NCBI RefSeq assembly: GCF_045287255.1
Contig: NZ_CP137142.1
Coordinates: 2,108,001 to 2,172,000 of the forward strand
Direction: 5' to 3'
DNA from: Henriciella sp045287255
Lineage (GTDB): Bacteria > Pseudomonadota > Alphaproteobacteria > Caulobacterales > Hyphomonadaceae
Length of the DNA: 64,000 bases
Shown: positions 44,982-53,450 of the stretch, one piece after another
Position numbering within the stretch: the stretch's first letter is position 1
Layout: the number at the start of each line of letters is the position of its first letter
Notes under the pieces: model-generated
Told to the model about the DNA's origin: nothing
The model's input: only the letters and a program-made list of their open reading frames with translations
The model's database searches: none
Position numbers and translations under genes: made by a program

Positions 44982-45848
44982 ATGCCCGGCATGGCCATTC
45001 CTTATGCATCCCTGCCCCATCGTGCGATCCTGTCTCTGACCGGATCGGACACAATCGCCCTCCTCGAACGTCTCGTCACGAACAATACTGAAGACTGGCA
45101 ACTTGGTGAGACCCGTTATGGCGCGCTACTGACACCGCAAGGCAAGGTTATCGCTGATTATCTCGCCGTGCGGACCGAAGACGGCATTCTGCTCGATGTC
45201 GATAAGGAGGCCCTGCCTGATCTAGCCAAGCGATTGAAAATGTTCCGCCTGCGCGCTGATGTTCAGATTGAACCGCGCGAAGACCTCAGCGTTATCGCTG
45301 GACTTGAACCCACTTCAGAGCTCGGCGCGATCAGCGATACGGTCCTGACGTATACGGACCCGCGCTTTACCGAGGGCCGCACGCGTGCCCTCGTCACCAC
45401 TGCTCCCTCAGACGCGCAAGCCGTGTCCGACTATCATGCCGATCGCATCGCCCATGGCGTGCCTGAACAGGGGAGCGATTTTGGAGCTGCCGAGGTTTTC
45501 CCCGCCGACATCAATATGGATCATTATGGCGGTGTGGACCTCAAAAAAGGCTGCTTTGTAGGTCAGGAAGTTGTCAGCCGCATGCATCGGCGCGGTAAGG
45601 TCCGCAAGCGTACCCTAAGTCTCCGTTCAGGTGCTCTGGAGGTGCTCTCCGGGCCCCTTCGGGGTGCCCATGAGATCGGCCAGATCACCTCATCCGTTGA
45701 AGGACAAGCTCTGACGCGTGTGCGGATAGACCGTCTGAAACAGGCAATGGACAAGGGCGAAGCCCTGAGTGTCGATGAAACCCCTGTCACAATTACAAAA
45801 CCCGATTGGCTTGAGGCTGAAATGACGGCATTAGTGGGGAATGGCTGA
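44982..45848 (+). CDS. ygfZ: YgfZ/GcvT-like folate-binding protein
   Basis: 288 residues. The signature KGCFVGQEVVSRMHRRG (family K-G-C-[FY]-x-GQE) sits near residue 190, with an aminomethyltransferase-like N-terminal fold (RAILSLTGSDTIALLERLVTNN). YgfZ helps assemble or repair certain Fe-S enzymes in a folate-dependent way, including MiaB in E. coli. Starts at ATG 44982 or 44991. Its end overlaps tag by 8 bp, the first join of a four-gene run. Confidence 0.9.
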   Translation: MPGMAIPYASLPHRAILSLTGSDTIALLERLVTNNTEDWQLGETRYGALLTPQGKVIADYLAVRTEDGILLDVDKEALPDLAKRLKMFRLRADVQIEPREDLSVIAGLEPTSELGAISDTVLTYTDPRFTEGRTRALVTTAPSDAQAVSDYHADRIAHGVPEQGSDFGAAEVFPADINMDHYGGVDLKKGCFVGQEVVSRMHRRGKVRKRTLSLRSGALEVLSGPLRGAHEIGQITSSVEGQALTRVRIDRLKQAMDKGEALSVDETPVTITKPDWLEAEMTALVGNG

Positions 45849-46425
45849 TCAAATTCACTGCGGCTGGGCTCCGGCAGACGACGCGCTTTATCGCAATTAT
45901 CACGATACTGAATGGGGCGTTCCCGAATACGATTCCCGCGCGCTGTGGGAAAAGCTACAGCTTGACGGTATGCAGGCTGGCCTCTCCTGGATCACCATCC
46001 TGCGCAAGCGTGAGACGATGCGCGAAGAGTTTGATGGCTTTGATCCGGAGAAAATTGCCGTCTGGGATGAGCAGCGGATTGAGAAAGCCCTGCAAAACCC
46101 CGGCATCATTCGCAGCCCGAAAAAGATTGAGGCCTGCATCGGCAATGCCCGCGCCTATCTAGAGATGCAGGACAGAGGAGAGGATTTTTCAGACTGGTGC
46201 TGGGATTTCGTTGATGGAAAACCCATTGTGCATCACTTTGATAACTATCGAGATAGTCCAACCAAAACAGACATCTCTGAAGACTGCTCTAAAGCCTTGA
46301 AAAAACAGGGTTATAAGTTTGTTGGCCCGACCATTGTCTATGCCTGGATGCAGGCTTGCGGCCTTTACAATGATCACGAAGTCGGCTGCCCACGCCACAC
46401 AGAAGTTCAGGAGCTAACCCGATGA
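45841..46425 (+). CDS. tag: DNA-3-methyladenine glycosylase I
   Basis: 194 residues. Removes 3-methyladenine from alkylated DNA. The N-terminus CGWAPADDALYRNYHDTEWG is diagnostic: Cys7 and His21 are zinc ligands, with the other two in the C-terminal HEVGCPRH. The catalytic Glu lies in the LDGMQAGLSWITILRKRE region, normal for TAG. Starts inside ygfZ (8-bp overlap) and overlaps the next lipoprotein gene by ATGA. Confidence 0.95.
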   Translation: MADQIHCGWAPADDALYRNYHDTEWGVPEYDSRALWEKLQLDGMQAGLSWITILRKRETMREEFDGFDPEKIAVWDEQRIEKALQNPGIIRSPKKIEACIGNARAYLEMQDRGEDFSDWCWDFVDGKPIVHHFDNYRDSPTKTDISEDCSKALKKQGYKFVGPTIVYAWMQACGLYNDHEVGCPRHTEVQELTR

Positions 46426-46673
46426 AATATTTACTGATTTTCGCAGCACTTTCACTTTCTGCCTGCATTACAAATAGCGAGTTCGATCAGGAACAAGCCT
46501 TCCAGAAGTGCAAGAATATTGATCAAAAAACCTCCCGCGACCGCTGCCTTTCTGAAGCCGTGGAAGACGCAAAACGCGACCGCCAAAAGGTCAATGATCG
46601 CCTGCAACAGCAACACGAAGACGCTGAGCGCCGCGAGCTTGAGCGCGCCAAAGCAGGCGTTGAGCAGGACTAA
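46422..46673 (+). CDS. small lipoprotein of unknown function
   Basis: 83 residues: signal sequence with lipobox LSAC (Cys15), then a charged, coiled-coil-like helix (AFQKCKNIDQKTSRDRCLSE, then AVEDAKRDRQKVNDRLQQQ) with a Cys pair 14 residues apart that could form a disulfide. Starts at the tag stop (ATGA) and ends at the next lipoprotein start (TAATG). Confidence 0.68.
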   Translation: MKYLLIFAALSLSACITNSEFDQEQAFQKCKNIDQKTSRDRCLSEAVEDAKRDRQKVNDRLQQQHEDAERRELERAKAGVEQD

Positions 46674-46987
46674 TGCGCTGGACAGTCTTTTTCTTTTCGA
46701 CACTGATTTTGGCCAGCTGCCAGAGTCTGATAAGTCATGAAAAAGATCAGACGGCCGCCTATTGTAAATATGGTGTAGATCCAACAGCCCCAAAGCAATG
46801 CCGCTCAGAGGATCCGAATGATATTGCTCTGCGTTCTGTTGACGATATGAGAGGTTACAATGGGGAAGGCTTTCTCACGGCTACTGGGGTTTGTTCCGGC
46901 ACGGTAAGCACGGAATGCGACAACTCCAGTCTTCGTAGTCAGCTAGACACCACCAACGGTCTCGACGTTTCCACTCCATCACACTAA
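46673..46987 (+). CDS. small lipoprotein of unknown function
   Basis: 104 residues. Lipobox LASC (Cys16), then a Cys-containing polar domain (AAYCKYGVDPTAPKQCRSEDP, VCSGTVSTECDNSS), with four Cys after the lipid Cys that could form two disulfides. Overlaps the previous lipoprotein by one base. Last gene of the ygfZ-tag-lipoprotein run. Local AT content is slightly higher than around it. Family unknown. Confidence 0.62.
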   Translation: MRWTVFFFSTLILASCQSLISHEKDQTAAYCKYGVDPTAPKQCRSEDPNDIALRSVDDMRGYNGEGFLTATGVCSGTVSTECDNSSLRSQLDTTNGLDVSTPSH

Positions 46988-47044
46988 ACCGCATAAATAG
47001 AGTTAAAAGACGCGTCGGTTGGCGCGCATCAGAGAGGCCGTTAG

Positions 47045-48166
47045 ATGATCACGCCCGTTATCTCCGCGACAGGTTTGTGGACCCCACCCAATTCCATCTC
47101 CAATGAAGAACTCGTGGAAAGCTTCAATGCCTGGTCTGACCAGTGGAATGCTGAGCACGCCGCCGAAATCGAGGCAGGCACTGTTGAGCCAAAACCGCAA
47201 TCAAGCGTCGAGTTCATTGAGAAGGCTTCCGGCATCAAATCACGTTATGTGATTGATAAATCAGGCATTGTTGACCCTAATACGATGCGCCCAAACATTC
47301 CGGAGCGTCCGAATGAGGAAATTTCAGTCCTTGCTGAAATCGCTGTAAACGCAGCCAAGCAGGCTTTGGAAGCTGCAGGCCGCAAGCCAGAAGATGTCGA
47401 TGCTGTGCTCTGCGCCGCTTCGAATATGCAACGCGGTTACCCCGCCATGGCGGTTGAGATTCAGGATGCCCTTGGCATTCAGGGCTTTGGCTTTGACATG
47501 AATGTTGCCTGCTCAAGCGCGACGTTTGGCATCCAGACCGCCGCTGATTTCGTCCGTTCCGGCAGCGCCAAATCGGTTCTGATGGTCAATCCGGAAATCT
47601 GCTCCGGCCACTTGAACTTTACTGACCGCGACAGCCATTTCATCTTTGGAGATGTGGCCACGGCTGTCCTGATCGAGGCAGAGGATATTGCCCCGGCCAA
47701 TCACTGGAAAATCCTCGGCACACATCTGAAGACGCAGTTCTCTAATAATATTCGCAACAATTTTGGCTTCCTGAACCGTTGCGCGCCCGAGGGTATTGGC
47801 GCTGAAGACAAGCTGTTCGTTCAGGAAGGCCGCAAGGTTTTCAAGGAAGTTGTCCCAATGGTGGCCAAGATGATCCAGAGCGAGCTGGATCGCCTTAATC
47901 TTGAAGCCCCGGAATTGCGCCGGATGTGGCTGCATCAGGCGAATGCCAACATGAACCGCCTGATTGCTTCCAAAGTGCTGGGGCGCGATGCAACAGCTGA
48001 TGAAAGTCCGACTGTGCTGGATACTTATGCCAATACCTCATCTGCCGGGTCCATTATCGCCTTCCATAAACATCAGAGTGACATCAAGCCGGGCGAGAAA
48101 GGTCTGATCTGCTCATTTGGCGCAGGCTACTCCGCTGGAACCGTCTTTGTAGAAAAAGCCGCATAA
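47045..48166 (+). CDS. 3-oxoacyl-ACP synthase III family protein (FabH-like)
   Basis: 373 residues with the thiolase fold. Catalytic triad: Cys156 (VACSSATF), His297 (LHQANANM), Asn330 (YANTSSAGS). The length exceeds classic FabH (~320 aa), with an extra N-terminal segment (SFNAWSDQWNAEHAAEIEAG) typical of FabH-like proteins of several proteobacteria. Could start fatty-acid synthesis or serve another acyl condensation. Not next to plsX, where the primary fabH usually sits, so it may be a second copy. Confidence 0.88.
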   Translation: MITPVISATGLWTPPNSISNEELVESFNAWSDQWNAEHAAEIEAGTVEPKPQSSVEFIEKASGIKSRYVIDKSGIVDPNTMRPNIPERPNEEISVLAEIAVNAAKQALEAAGRKPEDVDAVLCAASNMQRGYPAMAVEIQDALGIQGFGFDMNVACSSATFGIQTAADFVRSGSAKSVLMVNPEICSGHLNFTDRDSHFIFGDVATAVLIEAEDIAPANHWKILGTHLKTQFSNNIRNNFGFLNRCAPEGIGAEDKLFVQEGRKVFKEVVPMVAKMIQSELDRLNLEAPELRRMWLHQANANMNRLIASKVLGRDATADESPTVLDTYANTSSAGSIIAFHKHQSDIKPGEKGLICSFGAGYSAGTVFVEKAA

Positions 48167-48197
48167 GCCATTCAACTGTCATAGAAATCAGGTAAGC

Positions 48198-48217
48198 CCC
48201 CTGTAGAGAAACAGGGG
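48198..48217 (+). promoter_or_regulatory. hairpin covering the ribosome binding site of the PhoX-like gene
   Basis: CCCCTGT (48198-48204), 6-nt loop, ACAGGGG (48211-48217): a perfect 7-bp stem. The 3' arm contains the only Shine-Dalgarno-like sequence (AGGGG, 48213-48217) before ATG 48225. Folded, it would block initiation, as in riboswitch or RNA-thermometer designs. No T-run follows, so it is not a good terminator for the upstream gene. Confidence 0.6.
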
Positions 48218-48224
48218 ACACATT

Positions 48225-49610
48225 ATGCTGGCCAGTCGACGACACTTCCTACGTTCAGCCGCTGCGATGAGCCTTGCAGCGCCAGCCTATGCAACACTAT
48301 CAGGCTGCGGTTCGAGCCATGCTGAAAGTCGGGCGAATCTTGTACCCGACCCTGAAGGCTGGCTCGACTTGCCAGAGGGGTTTTCTTATCATCGCTTTTC
48401 CCTGACGGGCGAGATGATGGATGATGGCCTTCTGGTGCCGTCTCGTCATGATGGTATGGGGGCGTTTGCGGTCGAAGGTGAGCCTGATCTGGTCCGCTTG
48501 ATTCGCAACCATGAAGTTAAACCCGGTCGTGGCCATGAAACAGCCTTCGATCAGAACGAAGATACCTACCCAGCGGCGGATTTTGTTTATGATCACACGC
48601 CTTCTGGAAAACCTCTTGGCGGTGGAACAACCACTCTGCTCTACAATACTAAGACAAACACGCTGCTCCGCAGCCATCTGTCTCTGGCAGGCACGAGCAC
48701 CAATTGCTCTGGCGGGATTACGCCTTGGGGCAGCTGGCTGACCTGTGAAGAAACGTTCGATCTGCCCGGGGATGGGGGCAACGAAGCGCATGGCTATGTT
48801 TTTGAAGTACCAAGCACCGAAAAAGGGCTCGCCAAACCCGTCCCCCTGAAAGCCATGGGGCGGTTCAAACATGAAGCCGCCGCCGTCGATCCACGCACCG
48901 GAATTGTTTACATGACGGAGGATCACAAAGAGGGTTTGACCTATCGGTTCATACCCAACACGCCCGGTCGCCTTATTGATGGCGGGCGCCTGCAAGCCCT
49001 TGCTTTGCGTGATCAGGAAAGTGCCGACACGCGCGGTTGGTCCGACCAGACCATACCAGTCGGGGAAGCGCTTGATGTGCGCTGGATTGATGTTGAAGAT
49101 GTCACCTCCCCAAACAGCGATCTTCATATTCGCGGGCACAAAGCTGGGGCCGCGCTGTTTGCCCGTGGTGAGGGTATGGCGTGGAGCATCGACCGTGATG
49201 GTGGCTCCGTCTACTTTGCCGCGACAACCGGCGGGAAAGCCCGAAAAGGTCAGATCTGGCGCTATATCCCAAGCGCTCAGGAAGGTCAGGACGGGGAGGA
49301 CACAGCTCCAGGACAGTTAATCCTGCACTTTGAGAGCCCTGACGCACAAACCATGGATATGTGCGATAATATCGTCGCCGCGCCTTGGGGGCATCTGGTC
49401 ATCTGTGAAGATGGCGATGGGGAGAATTTTGTTCACGGACTCTCACCCGATGGGCGCGTTTACACAATCGCGCGCAATGCACACAAAGACCGCAATGAGT
49501 TTGCCGGGGCTTGTTTCTCGCCAGACGGCACAACCTTGTTCGTGAATGTGCAAACGCCTGGGGCAACCTATGCGATTACCGGGCCGTGGGCGCGTTTAGC
49601 GATGGTTTAG
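48225..49610 (+). CDS. PhoX-family (DUF839) putative secreted phosphatase
   Basis: 461 residues. Twin-arginine signal SRRHFLRSAA, with a possible lipobox (TLSGC) after it. The body matches the PhoX/DUF839 beta-propeller: GGGTTTLLYNTKTN, LAGTSTNCSGGITPWGSWLTCEE, FKHEAAAVDPRTGIVYMTEDH, IVAAPWGHLVICEDGDGENF, and FAGACFSPDGTTLFVN. The conserved Glu and Cys residues that bind the Fe-Ca cofactor in PhoX appear present (CEE, EDG). It may release phosphate from esters in the periplasm. RBS lies in the hairpin just upstream. Confidence 0.87.
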   Translation: MLASRRHFLRSAAAMSLAAPAYATLSGCGSSHAESRANLVPDPEGWLDLPEGFSYHRFSLTGEMMDDGLLVPSRHDGMGAFAVEGEPDLVRLIRNHEVKPGRGHETAFDQNEDTYPAADFVYDHTPSGKPLGGGTTTLLYNTKTNTLLRSHLSLAGTSTNCSGGITPWGSWLTCEETFDLPGDGGNEAHGYVFEVPSTEKGLAKPVPLKAMGRFKHEAAAVDPRTGIVYMTEDHKEGLTYRFIPNTPGRLIDGGRLQALALRDQESADTRGWSDQTIPVGEALDVRWIDVEDVTSPNSDLHIRGHKAGAALFARGEGMAWSIDRDGGSVYFAATTGGKARKGQIWRYIPSAQEGQDGEDTAPGQLILHFESPDAQTMDMCDNIVAAPWGHLVICEDGDGENFVHGLSPDGRVYTIARNAHKDRNEFAGACFSPDGTTLFVNVQTPGATYAITGPWARLAMV

Positions 49611-49618
49611 ACGACGAA

Positions 49619-49654
49619 AGAGGATTACCGCCTGTGTGGAGTCGGTAATCCTCT
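49619..49654 (-). terminator. hairpin terminator shared by convergent genes
   Basis: AGAGGATTACCG (49619-49630) pairs perfectly with CGGTAATCCTCT (49643-49654) over a 12-nt loop. Downstream on the minus strand is TTTCG; on the plus strand there is no T-run. It lies 8 nt after the PhoX-like stop and 8 nt after the small minus-strand gene's stop. Confidence 0.7.
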
Positions 49655-49662
49655 GAAGCTAC

Positions 49663-49806
49663 TTACTCGTCCTCTTCGAGCATATCACCCCAAAGGGTTT
49701 TTTTGCTCGTGCGGGCCGATTCAACAAGAATTACAACTGTTGCAACGCCCAGTACCCACCAAGCTGTACTGGCCTGTCCGGCCCACTCTACCATCTGTTC
49801 AATCAT
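49663..49806 (-). CDS. 47-residue single-TM membrane protein
   Basis: MIEQMVEWAGQAS, one TM segment (~16-28, WWVLGVATVVILV), then SARTSKKTLWGDMLEEDE. ATG 49806 follows GAGG by 7 nt; a longer reading up to 49857 lacks a good site. The protein has its own hairpin terminator. No family recognised. Small size and lack of comparison leave doubt that it is translated, though start, RBS and terminator agree. Confidence 0.5.
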   Translation of the reverse strand: MIEQMVEWAGQASTAWWVLGVATVVILVESARTSKKTLWGDMLEEDE

Positions 49807-49957
49807 CACCACGCCTCGGGTCTTTGCCTCTGATGTCCCTAGGATGCAGGTCAGCACTTAACGACTCCTGACTCAAAACAGCCTATTTCAGGGCAAAGTG
49901 TGACCAAAAGCGGGGTGTTTCTTTACCCCGGCTTTCAATCGCGTAAACAGAGACGTG

Positions 49958-50578
49958 ATGACGAATAAAACTTCCTCCCGCAAACCACCCGCCCGGGTCT
50001 GGCAGCGTATGCTGTCTGGTCGGCGTTTGGACCTGATTGACCCATCCCCGATGGATGTCGAGATTGAAGATATTGCTCATGGCCTCGCGCGGGTTGCGCG
50101 TTGGAATGGGCAGACCAAAGGCGCTCATGCCTTTTCCGTGGCGCAGCATAGCGTTGTTGTCGAAGCCCTCTGCGTGCATCTCGAACCACGGCTTGATCCA
50201 CGCTCTCGTTTGCTGGCGCTCTTGCATGATGCGCCAGAATACGTCGTGGGCGATATGATCTCGCCATTCAAGGCAGTTCTGGGCGACAGCTATAAGGACA
50301 TCGAGGCGCGCCTTGCCCATGCCATTCATGCCCGCTTTGGTCTGCCCGCCGAAACCCCGGCCAGCCTGAAACGCCTGATCAAAAAAGCTGACAATATCTG
50401 CGCCTGGTTTGAGGCGACGCAACTGGCCGGGTTCAGCCAGATCGAAAGTGACCGTTTCTTCGGCCATCCCCCCCGCGGTGTGCATCTCGAGCTTGAACCA
50501 GAACCAACCGAACAGGCACAAGCAACCTTCTTGGCGCGGACAGAAGCGCTGCTGTCCCGCATTGAGGTTGCCGTATGA
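49958..50578 (+). CDS. HD-domain phosphohydrolase (YfbR-like)
   Basis: 206 residues. HD motif: His in FSVAQHS, HD in LALLHDAPEYVVGD, and Asp in KKADNICAW, the metal set of HD-type phosphohydrolases. The size and ARWNGQTKGAHAFSVAQHS resemble YfbR 5'-nucleotidases. GTG 49955 precedes the ATG; ATG is chosen. Its stop overlaps the next regulator by ATGA, suggesting a joint role in nucleotide or NAD metabolism. Confidence 0.85.
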   Translation: MTNKTSSRKPPARVWQRMLSGRRLDLIDPSPMDVEIEDIAHGLARVARWNGQTKGAHAFSVAQHSVVVEALCVHLEPRLDPRSRLLALLHDAPEYVVGDMISPFKAVLGDSYKDIEARLAHAIHARFGLPAETPASLKRLIKKADNICAWFEATQLAGFSQIESDRFFGHPPRGVHLELEPEPTEQAQATFLARTEALLSRIEVAV

Positions 50579-51510
50579 GCCTGCGCATTGGCCTCTCAGT
50601 TGTAATCGTGGCCTATGATGGCGAGAAGCCGCGCGTTCTGGCGACCCGCCGGGAAGGTGATCTGGCTGCCCTGCCCTTTGGGGCGTTTGACCCAGATAAG
50701 CACCGCACATTTGAACTCGCTCTGCGCGGCTGGGTAAAAGAACAGACCGGCTTCCAGCTCGGCTATGTTGAGCAGCTCTACACATTCGGGGATCGTGATA
50801 GGGAAAGCCCGGAAGCCACCCTGAAGGATGCCCCAGAAGACGCGCTGATCGTCAGTGTTGGTTATCTTGCCCTGACACAGGAAGCCGAGCGCCTGCCTGA
50901 CGCGTTCGAGGCCCGTTGGCGGGGCTGGTACCGTCACTTCCCATGGGAGGACCACCGCAAAGGACGCCCTGCCATGCTGGATGAGTTGATTGCCCCGCGC
51001 CTGCTGACATGGAGCGCTGGCCACGAAGATCGCCGCTCACGCGCGACGATCGCGTTTGGTCTTGAGGGCAATGACTGGCCGGATGAGGCGGTGCTTGAGC
51101 GCTATGAGTTGTTATATGAAGCTGGTTTGGTTGAGGAGTGTGCCCGTGATCGCGGCCTGCCTGAACCCGATGTCAAACTCGGTGAGCCGATGGCCTCCGA
51201 TCACCGGCGTATCCTTGCCACCGCGATGGCACGCCTGCGGGCCAAGATTCGCTATCGCCCAGTTGTTTTTGAGTTGATGCCAGATCGCTTCACTTTAACC
51301 GCTCTACAAAGCACGGTTGAGGCGATCCTTGGACAATCTCTACATAAGCAGAATTTCCGCCGCGCACTCGATCGCACCAGTTTGGTGGAAGGCACAGGAC
51401 AGATGCAACCCGGTACAGGGGGGCGCCCTGCGGAGCTATATCGTTTCAAACGCGAAAACGTGAAACGTGTCGGCGCTAGAGGCCTAAGCGCTCCGGTTGT
51501 TCGTAGCTAG
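50575..51510 (+). CDS. NrtR-like Nudix/winged-helix NAD regulator
   Basis: 311 residues. N-terminal Nudix-fold domain (VVIVAYDGEKPRVLATRREGDLAALPFGAFDP...) with a degenerate Nudix box at ~36-63: the REx2EE core is replaced by LRGWVKEQTG, so hydrolysis is not expected. A C-terminal winged-helix DNA-binding domain follows (YRPVVFELMPDRFTLTALQ...LHKQNFRRALDRTSLVEGTG, the NrtR pattern). Such proteins bind ADP-ribose or an NAD-derived ligand and repress NAD genes in alphaproteobacteria. Coupled to the HD gene by ATGA; 27-bp overlap with the convergent rhomboid gene. Confidence 0.87.
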   Translation: MSLRIGLSVVIVAYDGEKPRVLATRREGDLAALPFGAFDPDKHRTFELALRGWVKEQTGFQLGYVEQLYTFGDRDRESPEATLKDAPEDALIVSVGYLALTQEAERLPDAFEARWRGWYRHFPWEDHRKGRPAMLDELIAPRLLTWSAGHEDRRSRATIAFGLEGNDWPDEAVLERYELLYEAGLVEECARDRGLPEPDVKLGEPMASDHRRILATAMARLRAKIRYRPVVFELMPDRFTLTALQSTVEAILGQSLHKQNFRRALDRTSLVEGTGQMQPGTGGRPAELYRFKRENVKRVGARGLSAPVVRS

Positions 51511-52140
51511 CGCCAGGAAAAGCGGAAAGCTGAACCCAGCCGCCAGGCCACCGAGGTGCGCGGCCCAGGCCAGCGGAATGCTGATAACACCGCCCGCCAG
51601 TGCGATCCCGATATTGATTACGATCCAGAGAACACTCATCGACCAGGCCCCTTTCAAGCCACCGCGGATGTATCCGGCCGCAGGCAAGAAACCGGAAATG
51701 GCTGAAGAAGCTCCAATCGCGATTTGATTGGCGCCTTGTAGCTGCGCCACAAAGATTTCAGCGAGGCCGCCACCTATGGCACAGACCGCAAAGAACAAGA
51801 CGAAAAGCCCCATACCGCGCGGAGAACGACCGAGCGCAAGCGCCAGGATCGGCCCTATCGAGAGCATCGCACCCATATTCATCGCCAGATGGAAGACACC
51901 GCCATGTAAGACTGTGTGTGCAAGCAAGGGGACCGCCTCTCCAAAAGGCCGCTCAATCCCAGCAAAATCTGGCCCGGAAATAATCGCCGCAGCGCGATAG
52001 AGCCAATCTTCCTGTGCTGGAGATGCTGAAAACTGAAACAGGCTGATACCCGTGATCAGGGCCGTCATGATTAGGATCACAATGGGATAACCATTGCTAA
52101 AAATCGGCGTGCGCGTGTGCGGTGTCTCTGGCTCAGTCAT
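51484..52140 (-). CDS. rhomboid-family intramembrane serine protease
   Basis: 218 residues, six TM segments. Catalytic Ser in GASSAISG and His in AAHLGGLAAG of the last TM form the dyad. HxxxN (HLAMNM) in TM2 stabilises the oxyanion. Cleaves TM helices near the periplasmic side; substrate unknown. Its tail overlaps the convergent regulator gene by 27 bp. Confidence 0.9.
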   Translation of the reverse strand: MTEPETPHTRTPIFSNGYPIVILIMTALITGISLFQFSASPAQEDWLYRAAAIISGPDFAGIERPFGEAVPLLAHTVLHGGVFHLAMNMGAMLSIGPILALALGRSPRGMGLFVLFFAVCAIGGGLAEIFVAQLQGANQIAIGASSAISGFLPAAGYIRGGLKGAWSMSVLWIVINIGIALAGGVISIPLAWAAHLGGLAAGFSFPLFLALATNNRSA

Positions 52141-52256
52141 GAGTGCGATATGGCAGTCCTTACAGCAAAGCCCAATCCCAGCGCGACAGTTCAGGCTCTT
52201 TTGCCTGTCCCAAGGGCATATCTTGACGCGGAAAGCCTGCGCGGCACCCTCACGCC

Positions 52257-53432
52257 ATGACCAAGATAATCAGCTTTGACAGCCTCCGCCCGCCCTGCCC
52301 GCATATGGATGAAACGCATGAGGCCTGGCGGCGCAGTGTGCGCGGCTTTATAGACCGCGAAATCATGCCCCATGTTGAGGATTGGGAAGAGGCCGGGCGT
52401 ATCCCGCGCGCACTTTACAAGAAGGCCAGCGAGGCGGGTTTACTCGGCATTGGTTACCCCGAAGCCTATGGCGGGGAAGGCACCGATTTTGATCGCTTCC
52501 ATGGCATTGTGACCAGTGAGGAACTCGCACGGATTGGCGCAGGCGGTGTGTCATCCGCCTTGATGATCCACGGGATTGGCCTACCGCCAATCATGGCCAT
52601 GGGCAGTGAAGAGATGAAACGCGAGATCGGCCAAGCGGTTCTTTCTGGCGATAAGCAAATCAGTCTGGGCATTACTGAGCCGGGCGGTGGCTCAGATGTC
52701 GCGCAACTCAAAACCAAGGCTGTAAAAGACGGCAATGGCTGGCGAGTGAATGGCTCGAAAACCTACATTACTGGCGGCATGACCTCGAAATGGGCGACGA
52801 CAGCGGTGCGCACAGGGGGTGAGGGTATGGGCGGTATCTCGCTCATGCTGATTGATCTGGAAAGTGAAGGCGTCAGCCGCACTGAACTGCCCAAACAGGG
52901 CTGGTGGGCCTCTGACACGGCTACCCTGCATTTTGATGATGTCTTCGTTCCGGCGGAAAATCTGATCGGGGAAGAAAATCACGGTTTCTATGGCATCATG
53001 GCCAACTTCAATGGCGAGCGTCTAGGCATGGCGGCGCAAGCTGCTGCCTATGCGCGTGTCTGCGTTGAAGAGGCCGCCGCCTGGGCGCAGGAGCGTAAGA
53101 CATTCGGTAAGCGGCTCGCCGATCATCAGGTTATCCGACATAAGCTTGCCAGCATGGCCCAGCGCATCTGGGCAACAACGACCATGCTCGATACCTATGC
53201 CTGGCATGTCCAGAATGGACAAACGCCGGTCGCTGAGCTGGCCATGCTCAAGGTTCAGGCAACCGAGACAATGGAGTATTGTGCCCGCGAAGCGATGCAA
53301 ATCCTCGGCGGCGCAGGGTTCATTCGTGGCCACAGGGTTGAGCGGATTTACCGCGAGGTTCGCGTTATGGCGATTGGAGGTGGTTCCGAGGAAATTATGC
53401 GCGACCTCGCTGCCCGTCAGCTCGGTGTATAA
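52257..53432 (+). CDS. acyl-CoA dehydrogenase
   Basis: 391-residue flavoenzyme. Features: ITEPGGGSDVAQL, YITGGMTSKWATTAVRT, FGKRLADHQVIRHKLASM, and GGAGFIRGHRVERIYREVRVMAIGGGSEEIM with the catalytic Glu in IGGGSEEI. The last motif suits short/branched- or isovaleryl-type members. Oxidises an acyl-CoA to the 2-enoyl-CoA with electrons to ETF. Upstream of an SDR 18 bp away, suggesting one operon in acyl or alcohol catabolism. Chain specificity is not readable. Confidence 0.92.
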   Translation: MTKIISFDSLRPPCPHMDETHEAWRRSVRGFIDREIMPHVEDWEEAGRIPRALYKKASEAGLLGIGYPEAYGGEGTDFDRFHGIVTSEELARIGAGGVSSALMIHGIGLPPIMAMGSEEMKREIGQAVLSGDKQISLGITEPGGGSDVAQLKTKAVKDGNGWRVNGSKTYITGGMTSKWATTAVRTGGEGMGGISLMLIDLESEGVSRTELPKQGWWASDTATLHFDDVFVPAENLIGEENHGFYGIMANFNGERLGMAAQAAAYARVCVEEAAAWAQERKTFGKRLADHQVIRHKLASMAQRIWATTTMLDTYAWHVQNGQTPVAELAMLKVQATETMEYCAREAMQILGGAGFIRGHRVERIYREVRVMAIGGGSEEIMRDLAARQLGV

Positions 53433-53450
53433 AATCTAAGGGAGACTTGG

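Noticed and set aside
45640..45672. GC-rich hairpin in ygfZ (GGGCCCC-TTC-GGGG)
   Set aside because: Lies within conserved coding sequence with no T-run; probably a codon-driven fold.
48300..49139. Minus-strand open frame of 279 codons inside the PhoX-like gene
   Set aside because: The plus-strand frame holds a Tat signal and family motifs; the antisense frame lacks any.
49883..50785. Minus-strand open frame of 300 codons over the HD and NAD regulator genes
   Set aside because: Basic, low-complexity shadow translation; the plus-strand pair shows HD and Nudix motifs.
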